The position numbers and the translations under genes were made by a program. A DNA stretch of 64,000 nucleotides. Origin: Serripes groenlandicus. Its lineage: Eukaryota; Mollusca; Bivalvia; Cardiida; Cardiidae. The DNA lies in contig JASEVX010000012.1 in the NCBI GenBank assembly GCA_031761405.1, positions 19,592,871-19,656,870 of the forward strand, read 5' to 3'. Shown one piece after another: positions 32,997 to 43,893 of the stretch (its first letter is position 1; each line of letters starts with the position of its first letter). The notes under the pieces were generated by a model that was given only the letters and a program-made list of their open reading frames with translations, had not been told where the DNA came from and ran no database searches.

Positions 32997-35169
32997 CCTG
33001 GTGATGCACATCTTCATTTAGTCATAAAAGGTATTATATTTTATTCTGTACGGATATTTGACATATACATTAACTAACCTCCCATACGCTCACCTACCTT
33101 CCTTTATCGCTCTCTTTCTCTCTTGATATCTCTATCTTTATCCCTCTTTCACCCTCTGTTGCTCTCCCTCCACTCTCTATTCTGTATCTTTATTCTTGTA
33201 TGATAAATTACAAAGCTAAAGTAAGCTGATATTTTCTTAACATGTTAAATATTCACCGTGCTTCCTAATAAATCAATCTTTATTGGTGCGGACCTTAAAT
33301 AAGCTGTGAGCTTTCAGTCCAATCCATTTCGCCATTGTACATTTATGGATGTTTCCTTCTATGTAAACTATATGAGAATTAGATATGTTTAAACTAAGGT
33401 GTCACGGAATTTCCTATGGTTAGTGTTTTGTTGTAAAATTTCTTACCCATTGCTGCGGAAGTCTTACTGTTCGTAGCATTTAATAACATGTAGATTTACA
33501 GTAGACGATTTTTTTTCTAATTTTCTATTTGCCATTATACATGCACTTTCAATTATAGAGCGCTTTCATATTCTTGCCTATATCAAATTAAATCAAAGTT
33601 GCTGTATATTTGTTGAATGTAGGAAAGGGTAAGTGGCTAACTTTGTTATTTTGTAGCGCTAGTCTACCTCGACTGAGTGTAAATTTGATCCCCGCAGAGG
33701 CCATACAAAAAAAATCATTTCCCAATGCGTTCCGTGTTTCGATGATAGCATTTCGACATCATTCAAACTGTCGCTCTAACAGAAGTCAGAGTGAACGACT
33801 AGCATCAGGACACTCAAGTTATCTGCATTGAGGATTCTTTTTTGAACTACGCAGTACATGTATTCTTCGTCATATATTTCTTCGTCAAATATGACGTCGT
33901 AACTGTAATATTGCCACAATAACATTTCAAACAATATAACAGGAATTTCACATGCTTTGATATACTAATGTTATCAAATGCATGCAACATTCCATCTACC
34001 TAGTAAGATGCTTTAGTTTTACATTTATATCGCACCTTTCGCTGTGATATTTACTCCATGTCACTAGACACATTTATACAGATTTAAATAAAACAATATT
34101 TGAGTCTATTTGGGTTTAGAAAAGAAGAAATAATTAAATAGCAAAGTAAGCGATTGACATGTCGGAAACTGTTCACGAATAATACCGATTAATTTGTACA
34201 TGTAAATGTGATTCTTATCTTTTTTAAGGAGAGTTCGTTTAAGGTTTGTAGGTTTCGTTCCGTTCCATAGACATAGCTTACACGCGTTTACGTTGTGTTT
34301 ACTATGGAACACACGGCTGCAGCCCTCAGCTATCATACAGTTAACTCGACAGTTCCGGGTCAGTAACCAAATTAACGAAGCTCGTCTCTTTGAAAGGAAA
34401 GTTTAGAGTAACAAAACTACATAAAATGTTCAACAAATACTTCCTCACCACCATGAATTAATTCAACAATTATATACATTTGTTAAAATGTTTCTTTAGT
34501 GTCTGCAATTGCAAGCTGTAAATTTGACAGTTTCGGGTCGAACTTGTCATTTCCAAGTCACGTGAAAAATGTTCCCATCAAGAGCTTTCACAGGACAAAT
34601 TCCTCCGGATGTCTCAAACTTTACTGTACACACTTTCATGCACGAAAACAGTTGCAATTCAAACAACTCATATTTGATAAAAAAAGGTAAATTTATTGGA
34701 GTGAAATTGATTCAATAACAACATTTTAACATTGATATATCACCATAAACATTAAATTATTCATAAAAAGTTACTAAAATAGTTTTACTTAGATATTGAT
34801 AATTTTGAGATTTTCGCTTTGGCTGATCTGAAAGTGTCGTATGTGAACTAGGCCAAATTATCAGTTAGTTCGGCATAAACAACTTTGACAAATCAATATC
34901 AATTTTTTAAAAATCTTGTTCAGTTGTAAATAACCTACAAATCGATGTACAATACATACATGTGTTACTAAAACTATGACTACAATCAGCAATATTCGCT
35001 ATGACAGGTAAACACAAATATAGAAATTTTGCTTTAGCGGGAATCGATACAGTCAAGCGTTTCGCGATAACCTCATCCATTCTTGAAATGACAACGTCCG
35101 AACTCGAATTGAAACTCGCAAAGTTAATGGGAAATATGACTTGATAATCAAATTGTCAAAATACTGTAT
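32997..35169. other. No firm gene; CT-rich tract, dispersed repeat, one exon-like stretch
   Basis: A CT-rich tract lies at about 33100-33190. The block 33655-33790 (CTACCTCGACTGAGTGTAAA, TTTCCCAATGCGTTCCGTGT) is repeated at 49510-49620. A stretch at 34500-34685 lies between an acceptor-like TTTCTTTAG and a donor-like AAAAG/GTAAAT and is open in one frame (SAIASCKFDSFG ... LIFDKK), but I recognise no family and it could be chance. Confidence 0.4.
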
Positions 35170-35329
35170 TGTAACGTGTACCGGCGTTAAGCCATCCAGG
35201 TACTAACCGCGATGAACGTTGCTTCACTTTACGAAAAGGTCAACCACTCTACCAACGTCGCTATAAAAGCCGGCTCCTACGACATGGCCGTAGAAGTGGT
35301 ATTTACACCTATACCCCGTTCCCGTTACA

Positions 35330-35346
35330 TTTCTCCCTCTTTCTCT
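35330..35346 (-). other. Polypurine tract of the TRIM
   Basis: Minus strand reads AGAGAAAGAGGGAGAAA directly before the LTR start TGTAACGGG. This is the position and composition expected for plus-strand priming. Confidence 0.7.
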
Positions 35347-35448
35347 TGACTTCGGGACAACTGAATACAAGCAGTGCACTAGAGCGGAGTCTATGTAACA
35401 TCACTGGGAACCACCGGGGTCCGGGGATGATGGTGATATCAACCCAAA

Positions 35449-35467
35449 AATCCCACCGCTGCCACCA
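35449..35467 (-). other. tRNA-Leu primer-binding site of the TRIM
   Basis: The + strand reads AATCCCACCGCTGCCACCA, which I recognise as the 3' end of a tRNA-Leu including CCA. The minus strand is therefore its complement, two bases from the LTR end at 35470. Confidence 0.75.
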
Positions 35468-35756
35468 TTTGTAACGTGTACCGGCGTTAAGCCATCGCGG
35501 GTCACCCATCCAGGTACTAACCGCGATGAACGTTGCTTAACTTTACGAAAAGGTCAACCACTCTACCAACGTCGCTATAAAAGCCGGCTTCTACGACAAG
35601 GCCGCATAATGCTCGCTAAACAGTTAATTATGCATGGCAAGGGTAAAGAAAACCAAAGAATAAATAAAAGGCCGCATAAGTGGTATTTACACCTATACCC
35701 CGTTTTTTTCCAAATGCGACCTGGAATTGTCGATGACCCGGAACTGTCGAGTTCAA

Positions 35757-35846
35757 TGTACACAATTCATTGTACACAATTCAATGTACACAATTCATTG
35801 TACACAATTCAATGTACACAATTCATTGCACACAATTCATTGTACA
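35757..35846. repeat. 14-bp tandem repeat, about 6 copies
   Basis: Unit CACAATTCATTGTA alternating with CACAATTCAATGTA. Each unit contains short inverted TGTA/TACA, and open frames across it are artefacts of the repeat. Confidence 0.85.
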
Positions 35847-36149
35847 CACACATACATGGTTTCACAAAATCATTTACATTTATGACAGATTACATAGATG
35901 TTTATATAGTCTGTGTATAGATATGCATAAATACAATTACGAATACAGTTTAATGGTATTAATTGGCGATTATAGGTAAACAAGCAGAACATTGATTTTT
36001 AACAGTATTACGTGTGTAATACATTTCTGAGAATATGATGCGGTTGGTCTGAACAAATTGTAGCTTATTACTGTGAGTAACCTAAATCAAATCGACTTCT
36101 TAGAAATATAGTATTGTCTGATCAGTAACACGCCCATACGTGATTGATA

Positions 36150-36372
36150 GTATGGTGTTTCAACATTTTTCAATTATATCACGGCGTTTTCAGGGTAAGT
36201 TACCATTTATACAGGTTCATTTATCTTGAAACCAGCCTGTCAGTCGTATTGCTTACCCCGCACCCCTTAGCGCCAAGGAGGGCAGGCATATCTGTCATTG
36301 TTTAAGTCTTTATATAAAAAAAGCCTGAGATCGAAATCACAACCTCCCCGAGGCGGACGCTCTACCACTACA
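36150..36372 (-). mobile_element. SINE-A, reverse
   Basis: Tail TTTCAACATTTTTCAATTAT, CGGCGTTTTCAGGGTAAGTT, and inverted head CCCCGAGGCGGACGCTCTAC. Confidence 0.7.
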
Positions 36373-38601
36373 AATTTCGGAAAAGTGCACTTTGTACGTT
36401 GGTCATAATTGAAACTATTTGTAAACGAGAGTTGTGGTTTCTTATTATATGCGATGTCTTTAGGATGAAGGTTCCTGCGTGTTAATCTTGACAGGGTAGC
36501 GGTCCAAATTGGTCTACGTTCGTCTCCGAGGGTAACAATTGGACAAATACCATGGACTTTTCATGTTCCAGACCCTGTTTTGAATACACATCTGAACTAA
36601 TGTTGAACGCAGAACAATAAACAAGACAAACAAACGGGGAAGCTTTGCCCGTTTATTAATTCTTAGCAAAACTTATGTGAAAAACCGCGATAAATACTAC
36701 AATTCATAATAAATAGTAGCCTAAAATAAAAATAGTTATTGCGAAGCGTTTTACAAATACAAGGTAGATAAACCTGTGTTATGTTAGTCACACAGTAAAC
36801 CATGCGTTAATCACCGTGATTTAGACATACGTATGTACCCCACCAAGGGAACACAGACCTTTGGAAATTGATATACGCGAAAACTAGGATAGATCTTTGA
36901 TCTATGAGCAGCCTGGTCAAAATATTTATCGTTAAACTCCGATTATTTTAGAAGCTTCGTTAGACTGTTTATGTTCACAAAGAACTCTTGAACAGGGTTT
37001 TCCAATTCGAATTGTCTATTACTTTAAAACGTTATGAATGTCTCATAAATTGAATACAAAACTTGCTTGCAGGTTCTTGTCGAATATGAGATTGCTGTTG
37101 AAAGCTCTATGTGATGGGAAACCTGCCTAAAACACGTTTACTTTAAATAAGAAAAGTTGATGATTATCAAGAAATATTCATAATCAGGATTTAAATACTG
37201 AATATTGACTCAGTTATCATTAAGAAAACGACTTAATCATAATATGTCATGTTTTCTAATCCCACTTATTTTTTAAAGATTTTTTCAAATACCCGGATAA
37301 AAGTCTAACTCAATGAAAGAAAATAACGTTTTAACGGACGTCCCGGCTCTTATCTCTTTATCGAACCAGGAAGACAAAATACTTGGTTATTGAGTATGCG
37401 AATTCCACGGTTGCACAGATCTTACCATACACGTCTAACGAAAGGGGTCCCCATCGTGTGTGTGTTTTATGAAGCGATACCTTACAACATATATAATTGA
37501 TGTTGTCTGCTTCCTAGCATATTTGGGATGATTCCAAATGTTGACCCCTGTTTATTGGATATCGAACCCGGGACATTTGGATAATGAGCTCGGTGCTCTA
37601 CGTGTTATCATTTCTCTCTTAAAATAGTGTTTTAACTTCTTATTCACTTGTTCCGATCGATCCCTTATTAATTTAGTTTAAGTTTTCACGCAATTGTTAA
37701 ATATTGTTAGTTAACACCAAAGAAACATAATTCTCAAAAGGATGTTATGGCTTGATCAGTACTTCAGTTCAAACAATAAACAGAACAAATAATGATAGTA
37801 GATACTCATATTTGATTCGTAGATCAAAGGTAGCATTTTCGAAAGGCATGTACACATCTAGACTTCGATTTATATTTCTTAACTGACATTAACCCTTATC
37901 GCAATTGACAGCGATATCAACAAATTAGCTAAATCATTATTCAGTTTACCTTAATAATCAATATATTGGCATGATCAGATATGTGTAACGCATCGACGAC
38001 ATAAAACTTCTTTTGAAAGATTGAATATTGATGTATATGGTTAATAGAATTGCTATTAACCGCGTGTAAGCGGCGAAAAGTACAACTTACCCATTCCATT
38101 TATAGATATATTTTAAGACATTTATTGCAGACTTTCGTCACACTGTTTTGAGCTCCATCCATGCAAACACTTTCATTTACTTCATTTATCATTAGATGTT
38201 TTCAATGTCGTCTGAATCAGATAGGGAGTATGTTAGTAAAGGTTAAAACAATAAGTGCATGGTTTGAGCCATGCCTTGACCAAGAACTCTCCCGTCATTA
38301 ACTTTTCTTTCAGATAGAAAGTTTACGTCTATCAACGCTGATTCTAGGGTTGGAATTTATAAACACATGAGTATCTTTCACTTTAAATGGAGTAAAGTTT
38401 GTAAATCCAATGAACCAGGAAGGTTTTATAAAGCGTGATAAAGCGTGATAAACTGTCGACTTGCTACGTTATGCTTACAATGATATAACTATTGTAAAGT
38501 AATGTTTGTAAGTTGTGTTTTTTTGCAGGTGATTTTTGATAAATCAGATGGAATAATTCACACGTTGTTTACTTCTATTTATAAAACACCGGGACTGCAG
38601 A
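36373..38601. other. Upstream region of locus 2; no gene seen
   Basis: Mostly unique-looking AT-rich DNA, the longest repeat-poor stretch in the window and the probable promoter and 5' UTR region of locus 2. A decayed M1-like trace lies near 38190-38245. TATTTATAAAA at 38576 lies only about 26 bp before the ATG, too close to serve as a normal TATA box for it. Confidence 0.45.
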
Positions 38602-38659
38602 ATGGATAACTTTTTATTTTGTATAACACTTTGTCTTTTACTTGAAAGGAATGCGATTG
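38602..38659 (+). CDS. Locus 2 exon 1: signal peptide
   Basis: Encodes MDNFLFCITLCLLLERNAI plus the first base of a Gly codon, then GTATGT donor. A short, strongly hydrophobic leader (LFCITLCLLL) is typical of a signal-peptide exon. It ends in phase 1, as required by the lectin exon at 42934, giving the join AIG-Q. The intron between holds the M3 element and the LINE cluster. A decayed duplicate of this exon lies at 42674. Confidence 0.65.
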
Positions 38660-39440
38660 GTATGTTCATTTTATGTATTTATTTTCTGTTTGTTATGTAT
38701 ATATAATTACATTTTCCAACATGCAACAAGTATCGCAACAAAAAAGAGTAAAACGGAAATGACTTTCTTTCATTTCTTATGTCTCAGCATGATCAAAATT
38801 ATATAGTTCTGCATAAAACACTTTCATACAGGAGTAAATACGAAAAACAAATTTGATATCAGTGGATCATGAAACGACTTCATTACGAGAAAAGTTCAAT
38901 ACAATTGATAAACGTTACAGAGGGCTTAAAACTGCACGAGTACACTGTAACGCTGCAATGTTTGTATATGTCCTAGTTACTACATAACTTCTCAGATTAT
39001 GAAATGCAAAAAAGATATATGACACTGTATGTGTACGCACACTGGTAAGTTTATTTTGCCGGGATACACAGACATTTGAGACAACAGGGGATACGATACA
39101 TGGATACTGTGTCGATCATGTACCACTATTTTTCGGGATTCAACAATAAGCATAAAATGTTAAAAAATAACAAGCGATCACGACACAAAAGTTTTTACAA
39201 TTAAATGTTCGTACAGGGCTTTAGGAAGCATTTTGAAACAGCTGTTGTAGTCGTTTAACATCTAAGTACGACACTGCAATTTATGTTCGGCTATAACAGT
39301 CATGATTGACAATGCAGGGGTCGCTTGTTTGTTTCGATTTAAAATAAATGAACAACACCAAATTGATATTGAAAAGGCCATTTAATAAATAAATGACGGA
39401 CAAAATAAGACTGACACTGCATTATATAGATAGATAGATC

Positions 39441-39684
39441 GAGGGCTTGGCGTGAAACGGTTGTAACTGAAATTGGTATTTCTTTACCAAGGTTAATCCC
39501 CTCGCCATAAAGTCTTTATAATCGTTAAATCATTTGTATTGGTAAACAATGGAAATTTAGGTACCATTGCTCGTTCTGAGCAATGGCACCTAAATTTGCA
39601 TTGTTTACAAAGGGGTCAAAATTGCCCCTAAACCAGGGTTTTCAAAATAGGTTTTTAGTTACAACCGTTTCACGCCAAGCCCTC
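39441..39684. mobile_element. M3 foldback MITE, complete
   Basis: 28-bp terminal inverted repeats (GAGGGCTTGGCGTGAAACGG then TTGTAACT and its complement). The interior is also palindromic: GGTAAACAATGGAAATTTAG and CTAAATTTGCATTGTTTAC flank CCATTGCTCG/TGAGCAATGG. The whole 244 bp can fold into a hairpin. It lies in intron 1 of locus 2. Confidence 0.9.
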
Positions 39685-39833
39685 GAGATATTATTTATTT
39701 TGTAACTTAAACTTTACATAGATTCTGGTTACATACAAACACGTATATACATATTATAACAAAGTCATGAATGAGTTATAAGCATTAATTCGATATAACA
39801 CATATATATACGAGGATGGACAAAACATAGATA

Positions 39834-42345
39834 TTAACATGTATAAGTAAATGAATTTATATATACAAGATACACAAATGGTGACACAACTCCACCCTGT
39901 ATGGTACCTTGTAAAACAGGAAACCAGTCTGGGTAAAAGCCACTATGCACAATACTACTACACATATTAGAATACATAGCAACTATGGTCTTTAACAATT
40001 TAAGCGAAATACCAAGTTCATATAATTGGATAAATAGACCGTCATGCCAGACTCGGTCAAAAGCTTGTCGAGCATCTAAAATACAAGCGAACAACTTACT
40101 GTCATTTTCTTTAAAAACCTTACACTTTCATGAATAATAAAGGATGTCATATGACTACCCATATTGGACTGAAACCCACCCTGGAACGGAGGTAAGGGTT
40201 TATTAATTTAAATTCATTTTTAACTTTCTCCTTACGCAGGATATATAGTAACTTGAGAGGCTCTAACCATGACCTCATGATAGAGAGAGGTAGACACCTA
40301 TCGATTGCAAGAAATGACCGTTTTTGCCCTTTATGTCTTGACAAAAATATGTACATTATTGAAGATGAGTTTCACTTCTTTTACGAATGTCCTACATATG
40401 ACGATTTAAGAGACATTTATTTTAACGAATCCTGGATAAACAACAAGACTCTTAACACATTTTATGCAATATTATATACAAATATAAGGTCTGAAGTATA
40501 CAATACTGCAAAATTCATTCAGAGCGCATTAAATCTAAGAAGTGAGACTCTTTCAATACCGTAATTATGGTTTCAGCTTCAAATGTCAGTGTTATAATGT
40601 ATTTCATCACTCCCTGTTGTATGTACTTATAAATTATGTTGTATAATGGGCCGGTGGCCTACATTACGAAATAAATATCTTGTATTAATAGACCTGTCAA
40701 GACGTTGTAACAACACTTTCTCGTATAATATCAAAATAGACGAGGAAAGTATTATAGCACGATAACTGTTAGAGTAATTTTTCGGCTTGCCGCCTCCTTT
40801 GTTAAGGGTTATTATAGTACAACGCTTAAGCCTAGCAAGAACATAACTATAACAAAACATTAAATCAAATAGAAACGTTATATAGTGTTTTAAAATAAGG
40901 CTTCCGTGAATGAGGCGCTCATTTGAGACACGGTCAATACCACACATTTTACCGGCTTTTACAGTAGAAAATGCTGATAACACTCAGAAATGTGATCACC
41001 ACTATCCACAATGGGTGCTATATTGATACAATTACAGCGTGCAGTAACATCCTCAAAATGAGAGTTATCATAAAAAGTACATTTTGTATCAGAGTACAAC
41101 GAGGCGAAATGACGACCCCATTCATGGCAAATACTTTCAGGATCGCGAAAAATAATCCCATTAAATTTGATTTCATTACAGATATTATTATTTACATTTT
41201 TATTTTTATTTTGAAAAAGCCTCCAAAACAAAGGCCTATATACGCCAGAGGCAGTAACTATGTCTTCGTTTATCTGCTGCAGATACTTGAATGAACTGTT
41301 TCTATGAAACTTACGAAAACATCGTTTAGCTTCCTCGCATGCCTTATACGAGTCATGACCCGTACATCTTGGTCTGCCCGCATCAATACAAGCCCTCCGC
41401 TGTATTCTCAAAAGCGCATGGTATTGTTTTAGACTGTCGGACCAATAAGGTTTGAGGTAAGGGCGATAACTGGAGTGCGGAAGATGCAAGGCGGATACTT
41501 CATTAATGCTTGTAAAAATGCACTGATATGGATTATCAATAAAACATTGTACATTATCGATAGGTATATGATCTGTACTGACAGCGACTAAGATCAGATT
41601 CATAATTATACAATTGTTCATAGGATACCTTATGCCATTTGACGTTCAAGACTGGACTCTGAGAAATGTACTCATATAACGTAATTTCTAAATTAAAAAC
41701 CGATGTGAAGAAACGTTAATACTGTTATAATCTAATATTTTACAGTACTTTATATTACATGAAAGTTCTTGAGAAATAATGATGTGATCAATCAAAGACT
41801 TATGACGGTTGTCAAATGACACATAGCTAGAGTCCGCGCCGGAACACAAAGGGGATATGGTTACATTAAACAAATTGAATAGAGGGGTTAACCCTTTCAG
41901 CGCCGCACCCATCCCATTAATTTGTTTAATAAATGTATTACCATTTAAGTGGGCATTAAAATGGCACATTAATATGACTCTACCTGATTGAGAGTACAGA
42001 CTGATTAAATCATGCAACATCTCCAAGTGATCCCGAAAACGTACACTACTATAGTTAGAGCGAGGTAGATATACCTGTATAACATAAATATAGGTTTCAC
42101 GTGATATCTGTACTTGAATACTCATAATCCTATCAGAGTCAATACATAACGGTGAAATAATATGATTTGATTATTTCTTCCATAGTAAAGCAATGCCGCC
42201 TTTTCCTACGTTTCTGTTACTTGTAATATGAAGATCTGAATCGCATACACCCAGTCCATTAAAGTTTGGATGTATACTACTCAGAAAATGAAGATCAGAC
42301 GGATACAACCAATGCTCAGAAATACCACATATATATATTTACTTT
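39834..42345 (-). mobile_element. Non-LTR retrotransposon (LINE-2), dead, interrupted
   Basis: Read on the minus strand: endonuclease from about 42345 (ISEHWL, GKGGIALLW, then a stop, then YLPRSNYSSVRF, FNAHL, SLIDHIIIS, SSHRFLI), a linker (41621-40959), reverse transcriptase fingers (KAGKMCGIDRVSNERLIHGS near 40960; KGGGKPKNYSNSYRAIILSS near 40790), an interruption by LINE-3, then QGGFQSNMG, LDARQAFDRVWHDGLF (40075) and LQGTIQGGVVSPFVYLVYIN (39900). The frame ends before the catalytic FADD box, so the 3' part is missing. It lies antisense in intron 1 of locus 2. Stops and one frameshift near 40095 confirm it is inactive. Confidence 0.85.
40208..40682 (+). mobile_element. LINE-3: 5'-truncated LINE 3' end inserted into LINE-2
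   Basis: Bounded by the direct repeat TATTAAT (40201-40207 and 40683-40689). Removing the insert and one repeat restores the LINE-2 frame across the junction (LDRSI-NKPLPPFQGGFQ). The insert encodes on the + strand a LINE C-terminal region with a CPLC...EDEFHFFYECPTY motif (40325-40400) like the end of LINE-1, followed by GGGCCGGTGGCC and AATAAA. A clear case of target-primed insertion, younger than LINE-2. Confidence 0.9.
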
Positions 42346-42673
42346 TTGACACCTTAATGTTTATACATGTATCTAGACTGACTGTAGTTTTGGTAAATGT
42401 CTCATATTAGGTATAACTTAAATGGAATAACATGTATCAGTTCAATACATCAGGAAGTGTGTTACTATATTGTTTTAAGTTGTCAAACCTTATGATATTA
42501 TATCTGCAACCCTAAGTTATGGATTTCAAGCACTTGGCACACTTACACAGTCAATATATATTATGTGTGTTTCATTTTGTGAATAAATTGTATTTGTTAT
42601 TGTGAGTCATGGTAAACAAAGTGAAATATTGAAAGATTTGTTTATAAAATAACAGAATCAATGGAACCACAGA

Positions 42674-42720
42674 ATGGACACATCTTTTTAAATGTGTACC
42701 ACACTTTAAACGACTGTGAT
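42674..42720 (+). pseudogene. Decayed duplicate of signal exon 1 of locus 2
   Basis: ACCACAGAATGGACACATCT... matches the surroundings and course of exon 1 (ACTGCAGAATGGATAACTTT...), including the end TGTGATTGGTATG against TGCGATTGGTATG. An in-frame TAA follows the fifth codon, so it cannot supply a leader. It lies only 214 bp before the lectin exon, closer than the intact exon 1. Confidence 0.6.
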
Positions 42721-42933
42721 TGGTATGCTTGTTTCGTATTGTTCTGTCCTGTCTGTTCTCGGGATCTATATAATTAAAGTGTATGGACACATCCAGCGTT
42801 TATATAGAAGCATACATTTAAAAAAATGTTTAGGCATTATAACCATGTATGGAGTCAAAGTGATAGTTTATGAAATGCTAAATCAAAATTGGAAATTTAA
42901 TGTATACGTACACGTGTTAATTTATTTCTCCAG

Positions 42934-43167
42934 GCCAGATGCTCGTTTCTCACAGACAGGGTGTTATTGTTACTTCAAGCAGTCAATTTTACAATACTGA
43001 AATGTGGGATGTCTCTAAAGCAGTAGATGGGAATGCAGATACCAGTGCTATCTTATGTAAATGCTGTGGTTTAACAAACAGCGAGTTAAATCCTTGGTAT
43101 AAAGTAGACCTGATACAGGAATATAGAATACAGCGCATTCACGTACTAGGAAGAACAGACTGGGACC
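42934..43167 (+). CDS. Locus 2 exon 2: F-type lectin (fucolectin) domain, first half
   Basis: 234 nt between acceptor TTTCTCCAG and donor GTTAGT, phase 1 at both ends. It encodes VTSSSQFYNTEMWDVSKAVD, then GNADT, a Cys cluster (CKCC), NPWYKVDLIQEYRIQ and GRTDWD. AVDGN, PWxxVDL and RxD are landmarks of the F-type lectin domain. The family's sugar-binding signature is H-x26-R-x-D-x4-R/K. Here, after the splice to exon 3, RTDWDHER fits R-x-D-x4-R exactly, but the residue 26 positions before that Arg is Leu (in CCGLTN) instead of His. Fucose binding may therefore be weak or changed. The domain would lie at the N-terminus, outside the cell. Confidence 0.7.
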
Positions 43168-43269
43168 GTTAGTATGAATCTTGCATTACGTAATATAATT
43201 AAACTAATAGAAACATCTTTTCACAAAGCTAATTAATTTATTATTTAATCAGTCAAAATCACCAATGTC

Positions 43270-43545
43270 ATAATCAGCATTATCAAAAGCGCCATTTTAC
43301 CACCATCATCACCATCATTATAGTCATCATCACCAACATCATCATCATCACAATTGCCATCATCATTAATATCCTCATCATTGTATGCATCATCATCCCC
43401 ATCACTCGTGTCAGTTGCAGCGCTATCAACAGTATCTTCACCATCACTATCATAATAATCATCTTTATCATTAACATCATCAGCATCATAAACATCACAA
43501 TCGCCATCACAATAATCATAATCATCATCACTCTGACCGGCTTCA
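43270..43545. repeat. Imperfect (CAT/ATC)n trinucleotide repeat
   Basis: Runs of CATCATCACCATCATTATAG type across about 275 bp in an intron of locus 2. Its reverse frames read as poly-Asp or poly-Met proteins, which are artefacts. Confidence 0.9.
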
Positions 43546-43558
43546 TTCACATCAACAG

Positions 43559-43716
43559 GAACATGTGTTGTCTATTATGAACTAGACGGGACTGTAGGAA
43601 ACGCTGATGACTGTAATTGTTGTGGGGCAACACTCAACGTTTCGATTTTACGTGTTAAGTTAATCTTGGACAAGACTATATCATTCATCGAATACATACC
43701 TTTCTATGACCTCTGG
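43559..43716 (+). pseudogene. Decayed second copy of the lectin exon
   Basis: After an acceptor-like CATCAACAG, one frame reads GNADDCNCCGATLN and then LRVKLILDKTISFIEY and FYDLW, aligning with GNADT...CKCCGLTNSELN and YKVDLIQEYRIQRIHV and RTDW of exon 2. A TAG stop early in the copy and no good donor make it non-functional. It suggests the lectin exon was once duplicated in tandem. Confidence 0.5.
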
Positions 43717-43893
43717 TAGTACGATCTTAAGGTTCATGTTTTAGATGATTGCCTATATAAGTAAATTTGAGGAACTGTTTCAAACTACTGTTCTCTTAGA
43801 AGCTGGTGAAATATATTATCCTTTTTCATGTATCGTACAGTTTATTCTGGCAGCGTAATTTCAGTCATTATTATGCATTTTATTTAGTTACAG

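Larger units (their letters stand above)
35170..35705 (-). mobile_element. TRIM-like miniature LTR retrotransposon
   Basis: On the minus strand: LTR, primer-binding site, about 100 bp of non-coding DNA, polypurine tract, LTR. The two LTRs share TGTAACGTGTACCGGCGTTA, GAACGTTGCTT and CTCTACCAACGTCGCTATAA on the + strand. The lower LTR (35170-35329, 160 bp) has TGTAACG...CGTTACA-type ends. The upper LTR (from 35470) carries a 60-70 bp insertion and has lost its outer tip near 35705. There is no room for gag or pol, so movement would depend on another element. Confidence 0.8.

Noticed and set aside
35609..35979. Open frames over the ACACAATTCATTGT repeat
   Set aside because: Repeat-driven frames overlapping the TRIM end. 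No domain and no splice support.
41889..41915. M4-like end (TTAACCCTTTCAGCGCC) inside LINE-2
   Set aside because: It is part of the LINE endonuclease coding frame, no second end or dyad is near, and the LINE frame runs straight through it. Chance resemblance.
43245..43550. Minus-strand acidic (Asp-rich) or Met-rich proteins
   Set aside because: Product of the (CAT/ATC)n microsatellite in an intron of locus 2.
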